Origin: Oscillospiraceae bacterium
GTDB lineage: Bacteria > Bacillota > Clostridia > Oscillospirales > Acutalibacteraceae
Length of the DNA stretch: 11,660 bases
Assembly: GCA_031270785.1 (NCBI GenBank)
Contig: JAISWM010000119.1
Coordinates: 1 to 11,660, forward strand
Reading direction: 5' to 3'
The notes under the pieces are model-generated. The model did not search any database. It saw only the letters and a list, made by a program, of their open reading frames with translations, and was not told the DNA's origin. The position numbers were made by a program, and so were the translations under genes. Below, in pieces: positions 6,520 to 11,660 of the stretch (positions are counted from its first letter, which is position 1; each line of letters opens with the position of its first letter).

Positions 6520-6560
6520 TTACCTGTTTCAATAGCGAGATTGTTAGTTAAGGCAGGTGA
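6520..6560 (+). promoter_or_regulatory. Candidate L21 leader sequestering the rplU ribosome site
   Basis: TTACCTG (6520-6526) can pair over seven positions with CAGGTGA (6554-6560), which contains the AGGTGA ribosome site of rplU. A small CAAT/ATTG hairpin lies inside. L21 leaders are known in Firmicutes upstream of this operon; that this is one is inferred from position and pairing only. Confidence 0.4.
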
Positions 6561-6569
6561 GTAACTGTA

Positions 6570-6896
6570 ATGTATGCAGTTATAGAAACTGGCGGAAAGC
6601 AATATAAAGTCCAGGAAAACGACGTAATTTATGTGGAAAAAATCAATGAGGCTCAAGACTCACAAGTTGAATTCAAGGTAGTTGCTTGCGATGATGACCA
6701 AAATATTAATTTCGGCAACCCTTATATTGATTCAGCTAAGGTATTAGGGAAGATAATTAAGAGCGGTAAAAAGAAAAAAATCACGGTTTTTACTTATAAA
6801 CCTAAAAAAAATTGTAAGAGAAAAATGGGCCATAGACAGTCGTATACTAAAGTCCAAATACAAGAGATCATACCGGATTTAAACGGATATGTATGA
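6570..6896 (+). CDS. rplU: 50S ribosomal protein L21
   Basis: L21 binds 23S rRNA in the large subunit. The 108-residue product begins MYAVIETGGKQYKVQENDVIYVEKI, the family hallmark, and carries the basic C-terminal part KKKKITVFTYKPKKNCKRKMGHRQSYTKVQI. Length is normal. The ribosome site AGGTGA is 9 nt upstream and probably folded into a leader stem. Its TGA stop overlaps the prp start as ATGA, so the two are translationally coupled. First gene of rplU-prp-rpmA. Confidence 0.97.
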   Translation: MYAVIETGGKQYKVQENDVIYVEKINEAQDSQVEFKVVACDDDQNINFGNPYIDSAKVLGKIIKSGKKKKITVFTYKPKKNCKRKMGHRQSYTKVQIQEIIPDLNGYV

Positions 6897-7234
6897 TTAG
6901 TATAAAAGTTTTTGTTACTCCTGAAGGTAATATTTTAGGATTTGAACTTTTTGGTCATTCAGGGTATGAAGAAGTCGGGAAGGATATAGTATGTGCAGCG
7001 GTGTCTTCTGTGCTTTACATGGTTGTTAATACTTTATCCGATGTTTTAAATGTTAATTTTGAAGTTTTAACTATGGACAATAAAGACGCTTATTTTAAGT
7101 TTATAATTAATAATAAAGATTTTTATATTTGTAAATTTTTTATGATAGGACTTAAAAATCATTTTCTCAATCTGGAGGAACAATATTATAAAAATATAAA
7201 AGTAAGTTACGTGGAGGTGCAAAATAATGATTAA
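6893..7234 (+). CDS. prp: Ribosomal-processing cysteine protease Prp
   Basis: Prp removes the N-terminal extension of L27 in Firmicutes and relatives. The 113-residue protein shows the family motif GHSGYEEVGKDIVCAAVSS, with the catalytic pair His22 and Cys34. No ribosome site is evident; the start overlaps the rplU stop (ATGA) and relies on coupling. Its 3' end overlaps rpmA by 8 nt. Its presence agrees with the uncleaved L27 precursor encoded next. Confidence 0.95.
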   Translation: MISIKVFVTPEGNILGFELFGHSGYEEVGKDIVCAAVSSVLYMVVNTLSDVLNVNFEVLTMDNKDAYFKFIINNKDFYICKFFMIGLKNHFLNLEEQYYKNIKVSYVEVQNND

Positions 7235-7505
7235 AATTAATATACAGCTGTTTGCTCATAAAAAGGGTCAGGGGTCTACTCATAACGGTAGGGACTCTGA
7301 ATCTAAGCGCCTAGGGGTTAAACGCGCCGATGGGCAAATGGTACCGGCCGGTAATATATTGGTAAGGCAGCGCGGCACTAAAATTCATCCGGGGAAAAAT
7401 GTCGGTAAAGGGTCTGACGACACTTTATATGCTTTAATTGAAGGTAGAGTAAAATTTGAAAGACTGGGAAAACACCGTAAGTGCGCAAGCGTATATCCTA
7501 ACTGA
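7227..7505 (+). CDS. rpmA: 50S ribosomal protein L27 (precursor with Prp-cleaved extension)
   Basis: L27 reaches the peptidyl-transferase centre with its N-terminus. This 92-residue form starts MIKINIQLFA followed by HKKGQGSTHNGRDSESKRLG. The extension resembles the Prp cleavage motif (..L.L.FFA before the lysine-rich mature end), so cleavage after Ala10 is predicted. The rest is a normal L27, ending VKFERLGKHRKCASVYPN. Ribosome site GGAGGTG is 7 nt upstream. In most Firmicutes obg follows; here a double-glycine peptide gene takes that place. Confidence 0.97.
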   Translation: MIKINIQLFAHKKGQGSTHNGRDSESKRLGVKRADGQMVPAGNILVRQRGTKIHPGKNVGKGSDDTLYALIEGRVKFERLGKHRKCASVYPN

Positions 7506-7533
7506 AATTGTGAAACTAAGGAGTTGGGGAACT

Positions 7534-7851
7534 GTGCAAAATGAAGATATATTAGAGGCTCTTAGAGATGAAGATTTTTTAAACGAACTTATTAAGTTAA
7601 CTGATATAGAAGAAGTTAAAAAAGCTTTTAAATCAAAAGGGATAGATATTACAGATCAAGACATTGAAGAAATGCGCAGGGGCGCGTTTGATTATATGAA
7701 CAATACTGAATTCCCGGAAGAACTTTTAGATAATATCGTGGGGGGCGCAGGAACCGGTAATTCGAATACTCCAATGTCGAATATCGGGGCATTTATGGTT
7801 GGTGTGTCAATTAGAGGCGGTATAAAGAATGGTTGGCTTGCTCCTATGTAG
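7534..7851 (+). CDS. Double-glycine leader peptide, putative RiPP/bacteriocin precursor
   Basis: A 105-residue protein from a GTG at 7534, with AAGGAG 10 nt upstream; a longer frame to 7456 would overlap rpmA and lacks a ribosome site. Residues 1-69 form an acidic helical leader (DEDFLNELIKLTDIEEVKKAFKSKG...ITDQDIEEM) that resembles Nif11-like RiPP leaders. It ends ELLDNIVGG, a double-glycine site that a peptidase-containing ABC exporter would cut after Gly71. The remaining 34 residues are rich in Gly, Ser and Asn (start AGTGNSNTPMSNIG, end KNGWLAPM) and contain no Cys, so lanthionine rings are unlikely without Cys from elsewhere. It starts 28 nt after rpmA and is probably in that operon. No maturase or exporter is in view. 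The leader type is moderately sure; activity is unknown. Confidence 0.75.
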   Translation: MQNEDILEALRDEDFLNELIKLTDIEEVKKAFKSKGIDITDQDIEEMRRGAFDYMNNTEFPEELLDNIVGGAGTGNSNTPMSNIGAFMVGVSIRGGIKNGWLAPM

Positions 7852-7870
7852 GAGCATGATTTTGTTTTTA
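7839..7870 (+). terminator. Rho-independent terminator overlapping the stop of the double-glycine peptide gene
   Basis: Stem TGCTCCT / AGGAGCA around ATGT (7839-7856), followed by the T-rich tract ATTTTGTTTTT. The TAG stop codon lies in the loop and right arm. It would end the rplU-prp-rpmA-peptide transcript. Confidence 0.65.
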
Positions 7871-7891
7871 ATTAAATAACTCAAAATTTTT

Positions 7892-8107
7892 GGTCATGTC
7901 TCAAAATAGTTGAACCTTTTTCTTTTTCCTCCCCGCCAAAAGCGTGGGAAAAGATGTTACCAACTAATTTGGTCCACAACCTGAAATTCTTTCTTTCACC
8001 CCCGCCAAAGGCAGGGGAAAAGATATTACCAACCAATTTGGACCACAACCTGAAATCCCTTCTTTCACCCCCCCGCCTATGGCGGGGGTGAAAGAAGAAA
8101 ATTCAAC
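7892..8107 (+). repeat. Array of three family A hairpins (A7, A7b, A7c)
   Basis: A full copy (7892-7981) is followed by a copy lacking about 20 nt of its left end (7982-8050). A third (8051-8107) has two left-type arms, TGAAATCCCTTCTTTCACC and its near-complement, around CCCCCGCC/GGCGGGGG. The third runs straight into B3. The step between the second and third is 69 nt. Confidence 0.8.
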
Positions 8108-8224
8108 TATAGCTGTTTCGTTTGAAAAGCATCTGATTTTTATAACTTTCTCCCGGCCGTCGGCCGGGAGAAAGTACACGGATAAATTTACTTTTGATGG
8201 CTGTTTTAAATCGTAACAGCTATA
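8108..8224 (+). repeat. Family B hairpin element, copy B3
   Basis: 117 bp from TATAGCTGTTTCG to CGTAACAGCTATA. Apex CTCCCGGCC GTC GGCCGGGAG. Opposite orientation to B2, with compensated stem differences. Confidence 0.9.
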
Positions 8225-8279
8225 TTTTAAGACACGGCCGCAAACTTTCGTTTTTAATTTAAATAACTCAAAAAAATGA

Positions 8280-8308
8280 TTGACATGTTGTTAATTTAAT
8301 GATAAAAT
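8280..8308 (+). promoter_or_regulatory. Sigma-70/A promoter of the orphan exported protein
   Basis: TTGACA (8280-8285), 17-nt spacer, TAAAAT (8303-8308). The predicted start near 8315 falls at the edge of a 22-bp inverted repeat arm. Same architecture as the promoter of the Rab-like gene. Confidence 0.8.
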
Positions 8309-8316
8309 TACCTATG

Positions 8317-8338
8317 AATTCATATTTTTGAGCAGCAA
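8317..8338 (+). repeat. Left arm of a 22-bp inverted repeat flanking the orphan gene
   Basis: Sequence beginning AATTCATATTTTTGAGCA; 21 of 22 positions match the reverse complement of 9027-9048. It lies at the predicted 5' end of the transcript, 44 nt before the ATG. Confidence 0.8.
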
Positions 8339-8382
8339 CGTATTCTAAATAAATTAAAAACACATAAGGAGAATAAATATTA

Positions 8383-8994
8383 ATGAACAACAATTTTAAA
8401 AAAGTTATTTTTGCCGGTTTGGCAATTGCCGCTTTAATTGGCACAGCGTGCCATAACAACTTTAATGCAGCACCACCCGATCAGCCTATTGTTGGGGTGA
8501 TTGAGCATGTTGACCTTGGGACGTTTAACAGCTGGAATGGTGTGGCTGTTCCTCGGACAAATGATGAAGCTAAAGCCGCTTTAATGGCTTTATGTGACTG
8601 GAATAGAGATGGCGCTTTCCATGTAATACCTGATTTGTATTCGGTACGTGCCGACGGTAGTGTAGACTTTACTTATAAAATATCTGCAGTCCGCTCTGAA
8701 GACGCCGTCCCCAGTGGCGCTAACTTAATTTACTCAGACCATTCTTTCAGATATTCAGAACTTAAAGTACAAGGTGCTGCGTCAACAGGATTATTTATTT
8801 ATAAGATGCCGCCTACCCGCCAAGTGAATTATGAATTAAACTTTATGTTCCTTAAATTAAGATTGACCACAGACGTTGGATTTCAAGCATGCCAAGTGAA
8901 ATGTGTTCCAGGTCAACCGTTAGATTTAGCTTTCCTGCTCCCTGAGCCTCCAGAAGATATTATAGACCGTGAACATTATCAGCCTTTACCTTAG
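8383..8994 (+). CDS. Exported or lipid-anchored protein of unknown function
   Basis: Family not recognised. The 203-residue protein begins MNNNFKKVIFAGLAIAALIGTACHNNF: positive residues, a hydrophobic core (9-20), then IGTAC, which satisfies a loose lipobox with Cys23 as the lipidated residue. Cleavage by ordinary signal peptidase after Ala22 is the alternative. The mature part is soluble, with VGVIEHVDLGTFNSWNGVAVPRT, then DWNRDGAF and DLYSVRADGSVDFTYKI, suggesting beta-rich structure, and a Pro-rich acidic C-terminus. Further cysteines at 71 and in QACQVKC could pair outside the cell. AAGGAG lies 11 nt before the ATG. The gene stands alone with its own promoter and a 22-bp inverted repeat on either side. 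By analogy with the Rab-like gene it may act at the host interface; that is a guess. Confidence 0.85.
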   Translation: MNNNFKKVIFAGLAIAALIGTACHNNFNAAPPDQPIVGVIEHVDLGTFNSWNGVAVPRTNDEAKAALMALCDWNRDGAFHVIPDLYSVRADGSVDFTYKISAVRSEDAVPSGANLIYSDHSFRYSELKVQGAASTGLFIYKMPPTRQVNYELNFMFLKLRLTTDVGFQACQVKCVPGQPLDLAFLLPEPPEDIIDREHYQPLP

Positions 8995-9026
8995 GATTGA
9001 TTTTCGATAAAAATATTGGCAGCCTG

Positions 9027-9048
9027 TTGTTGCTCAAAAATATGAATT
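9027..9048 (-). repeat. Right arm of the 22-bp inverted repeat flanking the orphan gene
   Basis: Begins TTGTTGCTCAAAAATATGAA, complementary to 8317-8338 with one mismatch. It lies 33 nt after the stop codon, so the mRNA ends could pair with each other. Confidence 0.8.
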
Positions 9049-9060
9049 TATATAGTAGCT

Positions 9061-9293
9061 CTGTCCGTAAATTTTACAGATTGCAATCAAAATCAACGAC
9101 GGCGTATTGAAGATACTCCCAGGAGATTTTGAGGTTGTGGGTCAAAATAGTTGAAACTTCTTCTTTTTCCCCCGCCATAGGCGGGGGGGGAAGATATTAT
9201 CAATTAATTTGGACCACCACCGATTTTGATGCAAAACCATTTTTTAAGTGACGTATTTTTCAATAGTTTGCGCTCTGTGAGGTTTACGGACAG
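9061..9293 (+). mobile_element. Family D element interrupted by family A element A8
   Basis: Bounded by CTGTCCGTAAATTTTACAGA (9061-9080) and its imperfect complement TCTGTGAGGTTTACGGACAG (9274-9293; 16 of 20 paired). Without A8 and one target repeat it would be about 136 bp. Its right half recurs at 9475-9552. No gene is seen in 8995-9578. Confidence 0.7.
9133..9221 (+). mobile_element. Family A element, copy A8, with 8-bp target duplication and preserved empty site
   Basis: 89 bp from GGTTGTGGGTC to CCACCACC, apex CCCCCGCC/GGCGGGGG. Exact direct repeat GATTTTGA at 9125-9132 and 9222-9229. The uninterrupted version GGAGATTTTGATGC is present at 9475-9488. Confidence 0.92.
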
Positions 9294-9307
9294 GTCTGGC
9301 AAAAGCT

Positions 9308-9365
9308 TTTTGAAACAGTGGCATTTTTGTTTCCCCCCCAGCCTTTGGCTGGGGAAAGAACAAAA
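9308..9365 (+). repeat. Family C hairpin element, copy C2 (partial)
   Basis: Left arm TTTTGAAACAGTGGCATTTT matches the complement of the right arm of C1. Apex CCCCAGCC TTT GGCTGGGG. The right arm is diverged and its end uncertain. Confidence 0.6.
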
Positions 9366-9385
9366 AAGGTAATCCTAAGGAATTC

Positions 9386-9474
9386 AGTAGTAGCCCAAAT
9401 TAGTTGATAATATCTCCCCCCCCAACCTTAGACGGGGGTAAAAGAAGAAGTTTCAACTATTTCGGGACGTGGCC
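9386..9474 (-). repeat. Family A hairpin element, copy A9
   Basis: About 89 bp, with CCCAAATTAGTTGATAATATC on the left and AGTTTCAACTATTTCGGGAC to GTGGCC on the right. The apex stem is mismatched (CCCCAACC/GACGGGGG), so this copy looks older. No flanking direct repeat is seen. Confidence 0.75.
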
Positions 9475-9552
9475 GGAGATTTTGATGCAAAACCATTTTT
9501 TAAGTGACGTATTTTTCAATAGTTTGCGTTCTGTGAGGTTACAAACAGGTCT
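9475..9552 (+). repeat. Second copy of the right half of element D, directly upstream of the PBP gene
   Basis: 75 bp (9478-9552) match 9222-9297 with about four differences. It begins GGAGATTTTGATGC, the unfilled form of the site into which A8 inserted, and ends 13 nt before the PBP ribosome site. It may carry leader or promoter sequence of that gene, but I see no convincing -35/-10 pair. Confidence 0.85.
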
Positions 9553-9578
9553 AATGAAAAGACATGGAGGAAACACGC

Positions 9579-11438
9579 GTGTTGGTTAAAGGAACAACTA
9601 CAAGAATGCGTAAACGATCTCTTGCGGTTCTTATAACGCTCGCGGTAGTGTGTTTTGCGGGGCTGATAGGAAGACTTTTCAAATTGCAAATTATTGACGG
9701 AGAAAATCTTCAAAAAATGGCTCTTGAACAGCAGACGGCAGACATAAAAATAAATGCTCAAAGAGGCACTATATATAGTCGTAACATGAAAGTCTTAGCT
9801 CAAAGCGCTACTGTTTGGGCAGTAATTTTAGAACCGGCGTATTTAGACACAGAAGAAAAAAGAGAACTGGTATGTACCGGACTTCATGATATTCTCGGTG
9901 TAGAAAAAAGTAAACTTTTGGAGTTAGCTAAAAAAAAGTCTTTTTACGCCATAATTAAAAAAAGAATTGAAAGTGATGTCAAAGACAAAATCATAGAATT
10001 TAAAACAATTAATAAAATATCAGGTGGCATACGGCTTGTAGAAGATTATAAAAGATATTATCCGCTTGGAAGCTTTGCCGCAGCCGTTTTGGGATTCACC
10101 GGAACAGATGGCCAGGGTCTTTCGGGCATTGAAGCGTATTATGATAAGACATTAAAGGGGGACCAAGGAAGAGTAGTTACGGCCAAGAACGCAAGAGGCA
10201 CCGATATGCCGTTTGATTTCGAACAAATGATACCTGCCCAAAACGGGTATCATCTCAAATTGTGTATCGATGAAACTGTGCAGCACTTTGTGGAAAAAAA
10301 TTTAGAAGAAGGTGTAATTAATAATAAGGTAATTAACAGAGCCGCCGCCATTGCCATGGACGTACAAACCGGTGAAATATTAAGTATGGCGGTAAAAGGC
10401 GATTTTGATCCAAATAATCCCTTTGAAATTGCGGATAAAGCGGAATTCATTAAAATAAATTCTCTTCCGGAAGAAGAAAAAACTAAAGCGGAACCTGAGG
10501 CGCTGCAAAAACAGTGGAGAAATAAAGCCGTTAGCGATACGTATTATCCGGGCTCTGTATTTAAAATGTTTACCGCGTCTATGGGGTTTGAATTAAATGT
10601 TGTAAATGAAAATACTCCCTTTTACTGCAGCGGCAAGATAAAACCTTATGAAAAAGCTCAATATATAAGATGCCACAAACGCAGCGGACATGGCCCACAA
10701 ACATTCTTAGAAGCGCTTTGCCATTCTTGTAACCCGGCGTTCATAATGCTCGGACAAAAAATAGGGACTAAAAATTTTTTTGAATACTACAAAGCATTCG
10801 GATTTCACGAAAAAACAAATATCGACCTTCCGGGAGAATCCGGCGGTCTTTTCTTTAACGCAGACGGAAGCATGACGCTCATGGATCTGGCTGTTGCGTC
10901 CATGGGGCAAAATTTTGGTGTTACTCCGATTCAAATGATAACCGGCGTATCATCTATAGCAAATGGCGGTAAACTCATGCAACCACACGTGGTTAAGGAA
11001 ATTTTGGATAGTAACGGTAATGTTGTAAAATCAATAGAACCAACCGTTAAAAGAATGACTATTTCTGAAAATACATCTAAAAGAATCATAGCTATGCTGC
11101 GCGAAAACGCCGCAAAAGGGTCGGCTAAAAACGCGTATGTGCCGGGTTACAGAGTCGCGGGAAAAACGGGTACATCCGAAAAAATCGGTCTTAACACTCC
11201 GGGACAAAAAGACTACATCTCATCATTTTGCGGATTTGCTCCGGCAGATGACCCTAAAATAGCACTTCTTGTGTTTTTCGACACCCCAAGAGGAGATTTC
11301 TATTATGGCAGTGCGGTGGCGGCACCAGTATTTGCAAAGATAATGCAAGACGTCCTTCCTTACTTGGGAATAGAAAAGAAATATACCGAAGAAGAACTCA
11401 AAAAATTAGACTCGAAAACTCAAAATGTGGTAAGGTAA
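9579..11438 (+). CDS. Class B penicillin-binding protein (FtsI/SpoVD-like transpeptidase)
   Basis: It cross-links peptidoglycan outside the membrane. The 619-residue protein has a short basic start, one membrane anchor (about residues 14-32), a PBP dimer domain with AQRGTIYSRNMKVLAQS and the pedestal, then the transpeptidase with SVFK (326-329, nucleophile Ser326), SCN (383-385) and KTGT (529-532). All three catalytic motifs are intact. No PASTA domain follows, so it is nearer FtsI in outline than classical SpoVD; division or spore role is not decided here. The GTG at 9579 is chosen because GGAGG lies 8 nt upstream; the ATG at 9564 overlaps that ribosome site. The upstream 75 bp are a copy of a repeat (D). 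A functional PBP implies the cell still makes peptidoglycan. Confidence 0.93.
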   Translation: MLVKGTTTRMRKRSLAVLITLAVVCFAGLIGRLFKLQIIDGENLQKMALEQQTADIKINAQRGTIYSRNMKVLAQSATVWAVILEPAYLDTEEKRELVCTGLHDILGVEKSKLLELAKKKSFYAIIKKRIESDVKDKIIEFKTINKISGGIRLVEDYKRYYPLGSFAAAVLGFTGTDGQGLSGIEAYYDKTLKGDQGRVVTAKNARGTDMPFDFEQMIPAQNGYHLKLCIDETVQHFVEKNLEEGVINNKVINRAAAIAMDVQTGEILSMAVKGDFDPNNPFEIADKAEFIKINSLPEEEKTKAEPEALQKQWRNKAVSDTYYPGSVFKMFTASMGFELNVVNENTPFYCSGKIKPYEKAQYIRCHKRSGHGPQTFLEALCHSCNPAFIMLGQKIGTKNFFEYYKAFGFHEKTNIDLPGESGGLFFNADGSMTLMDLAVASMGQNFGVTPIQMITGVSSIANGGKLMQPHVVKEILDSNGNVVKSIEPTVKRMTISENTSKRIIAMLRENAAKGSAKNAYVPGYRVAGKTGTSEKIGLNTPGQKDYISSFCGFAPADDPKIALLVFFDTPRGDFYYGSAVAAPVFAKIMQDVLPYLGIEKKYTEEELKKLDSKTQNVVR

Positions 11439-11450
11439 GCGTGTTAATGT

Positions 11451-11541
11451 TATAGCTGCTGCACTTAAAAAAAGTCTAAATTTTAGCAATCATCGCCCTG
11501 CCTAATTGGCGGGGCGACACTTTTGGCCCAAATTAGTTAAT
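11451..11541 (+). repeat. Truncated family B element joined to a family A end fragment
   Basis: TATAGCTGCTGCACTT (B left end) leads to the stem CGCCCTGCC / GGCGGGGCG (11494-11516). The expected B right arm is missing; GGCCCAAATTAGTTAATAA, an A end, follows and stops abruptly. The stem, 56 nt after the PBP stop, could also end that transcript, though the T tract is short. Confidence 0.65.
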
Positions 11542-11643
11542 AAACGTGAGTTCGACGGAAAAAATAAAATAAAAATCCGCCCTAAAATCTGATAAAATGG
11601 TGGTTATATAGACAACCAATAAACAGAAAAGGACAGATTTTTA

Positions 11644-11660
11644 ATGGAACAATTAACAAC
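11644..11660 (+). CDS. Start of a further gene, cut by the window end
   Basis: ATG at 11644 reads MEQLT before the edge. AAAAGGA lies about 10 nt upstream, a normal ribosome site. Too short to identify. It follows the PBP gene by about 205 nt, with repeat fragments between. Confidence 0.55.

Larger units (their letters stand above)
5539..6569. other. 1-kb gene-free spacer filled with repeats
   Basis: Between the Rab-like gene and rplU. It holds, in order, two competing hairpins (5616-5690), B2, A4, a possible promoter, A5, the nested C1/A6 pair and the rplU leader. Short open frames here run across palindromes and have no ribosome sites, so I see no gene. The pieces 5540-5612, 5807-5905 and 6072-6140 are AT-rich and hold nothing I can identify. 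Confidence 0.8.
7864..8273 (+). repeat. Direct repeat of about 23 bp bracketing the A7-B3 cluster
   Basis: GTTTTTAATTAAATAACTCA (7864-7883, continuing AAA) recurs with one extra T at 8250-8273. The whole repeat cluster between the peptide terminator and the next promoter lies between these copies. There is no gene in 7852-8382. Confidence 0.65.

Noticed and set aside
7892..8107. CRISPR-like array of GC-palindromic repeats
   Set aside because: Only three units, the units are themselves the hairpin elements seen elsewhere, spacing is irregular, there are no unique spacers and no cas genes.
7964..8179. Open frame of 71 codons on the minus strand
   Set aside because: It is a translation of tandem A and B repeats (repeated SFPLPLAGVKE-like text); no ribosome site.
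9564..9578. ATG 9564 as start of the PBP gene
   Set aside because: It overlaps the GGAGG that best serves GTG 9579. Not excluded, since it adds only five residues.

Overview
The window looks like part of a small, AT-rich genome of the Clostridia/Oscillospirales type. The evidence is the gene order (rpsF-ssb-rpsR; rplU-prp-rpmA with an N-terminally extended L27), Gram-positive ribosome-binding sites and TTGACA-17-TATAAT promoters. About a third of the window is intergenic and packed with palindromic repeats. One gene encodes an exported Rab-type GTPase. Together these suggest a host-associated bacterium, possibly an endosymbiont of a eukaryotic cell. That lifestyle is inference.

Layout. Positions 1-2993 (minus strand) hold a GldA/GldF/GldG-type ABC export system: ATPase, six-helix permease, and the first 404 residues of an auxiliary membrane protein cut by the window edge. 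Positions 3252-4343 (minus) hold rpsR, ssb and rpsF behind a clear promoter at 4428-4456. Positions 4870-5538 (plus) encode a secreted Rab-like GTPase with a signal peptide, all G motifs and a C-terminal Cys-x-Cys. Positions 6570-7851 (plus) hold rplU, prp and rpmA, followed by an unexpected 105-residue peptide with a double-glycine leader, resembling a RiPP or bacteriocin precursor. Positions 8383-8994 (plus) encode an exported or lipidated protein of no recognised family, with its own strong promoter and a 22-bp inverted repeat at its transcript ends. Positions 9579-11438 (plus) encode a class B penicillin-binding protein. A last gene begins at 11644.

The intergenic DNA contains at least four families of short terminal-inverted-repeat elements, called A to D here. 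Each A, B or C element is a long imperfect palindrome whose apex is a GC-rich hairpin. Family A (about 90 bp, GGTNGTGG-like ends) behaves like a MITE. Three copies are flanked by exact 8-bp direct repeats. One copy sits inside the loop of a family C element. Another interrupts a family D element whose uninterrupted target sequence survives 250 bp downstream. The hairpin stems vary but keep pairing, including matched double changes between two family B copies.

Working together: the ribosomal, ssb and PBP genes are housekeeping. The most interesting content is three candidate secreted products (the Rab-like GTPase, the double-glycine peptide and the orphan exported protein) set among mobile hairpin elements. 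If the cell has one membrane and lives in host cytoplasm, Sec export alone could deliver the GTPase to host membranes.
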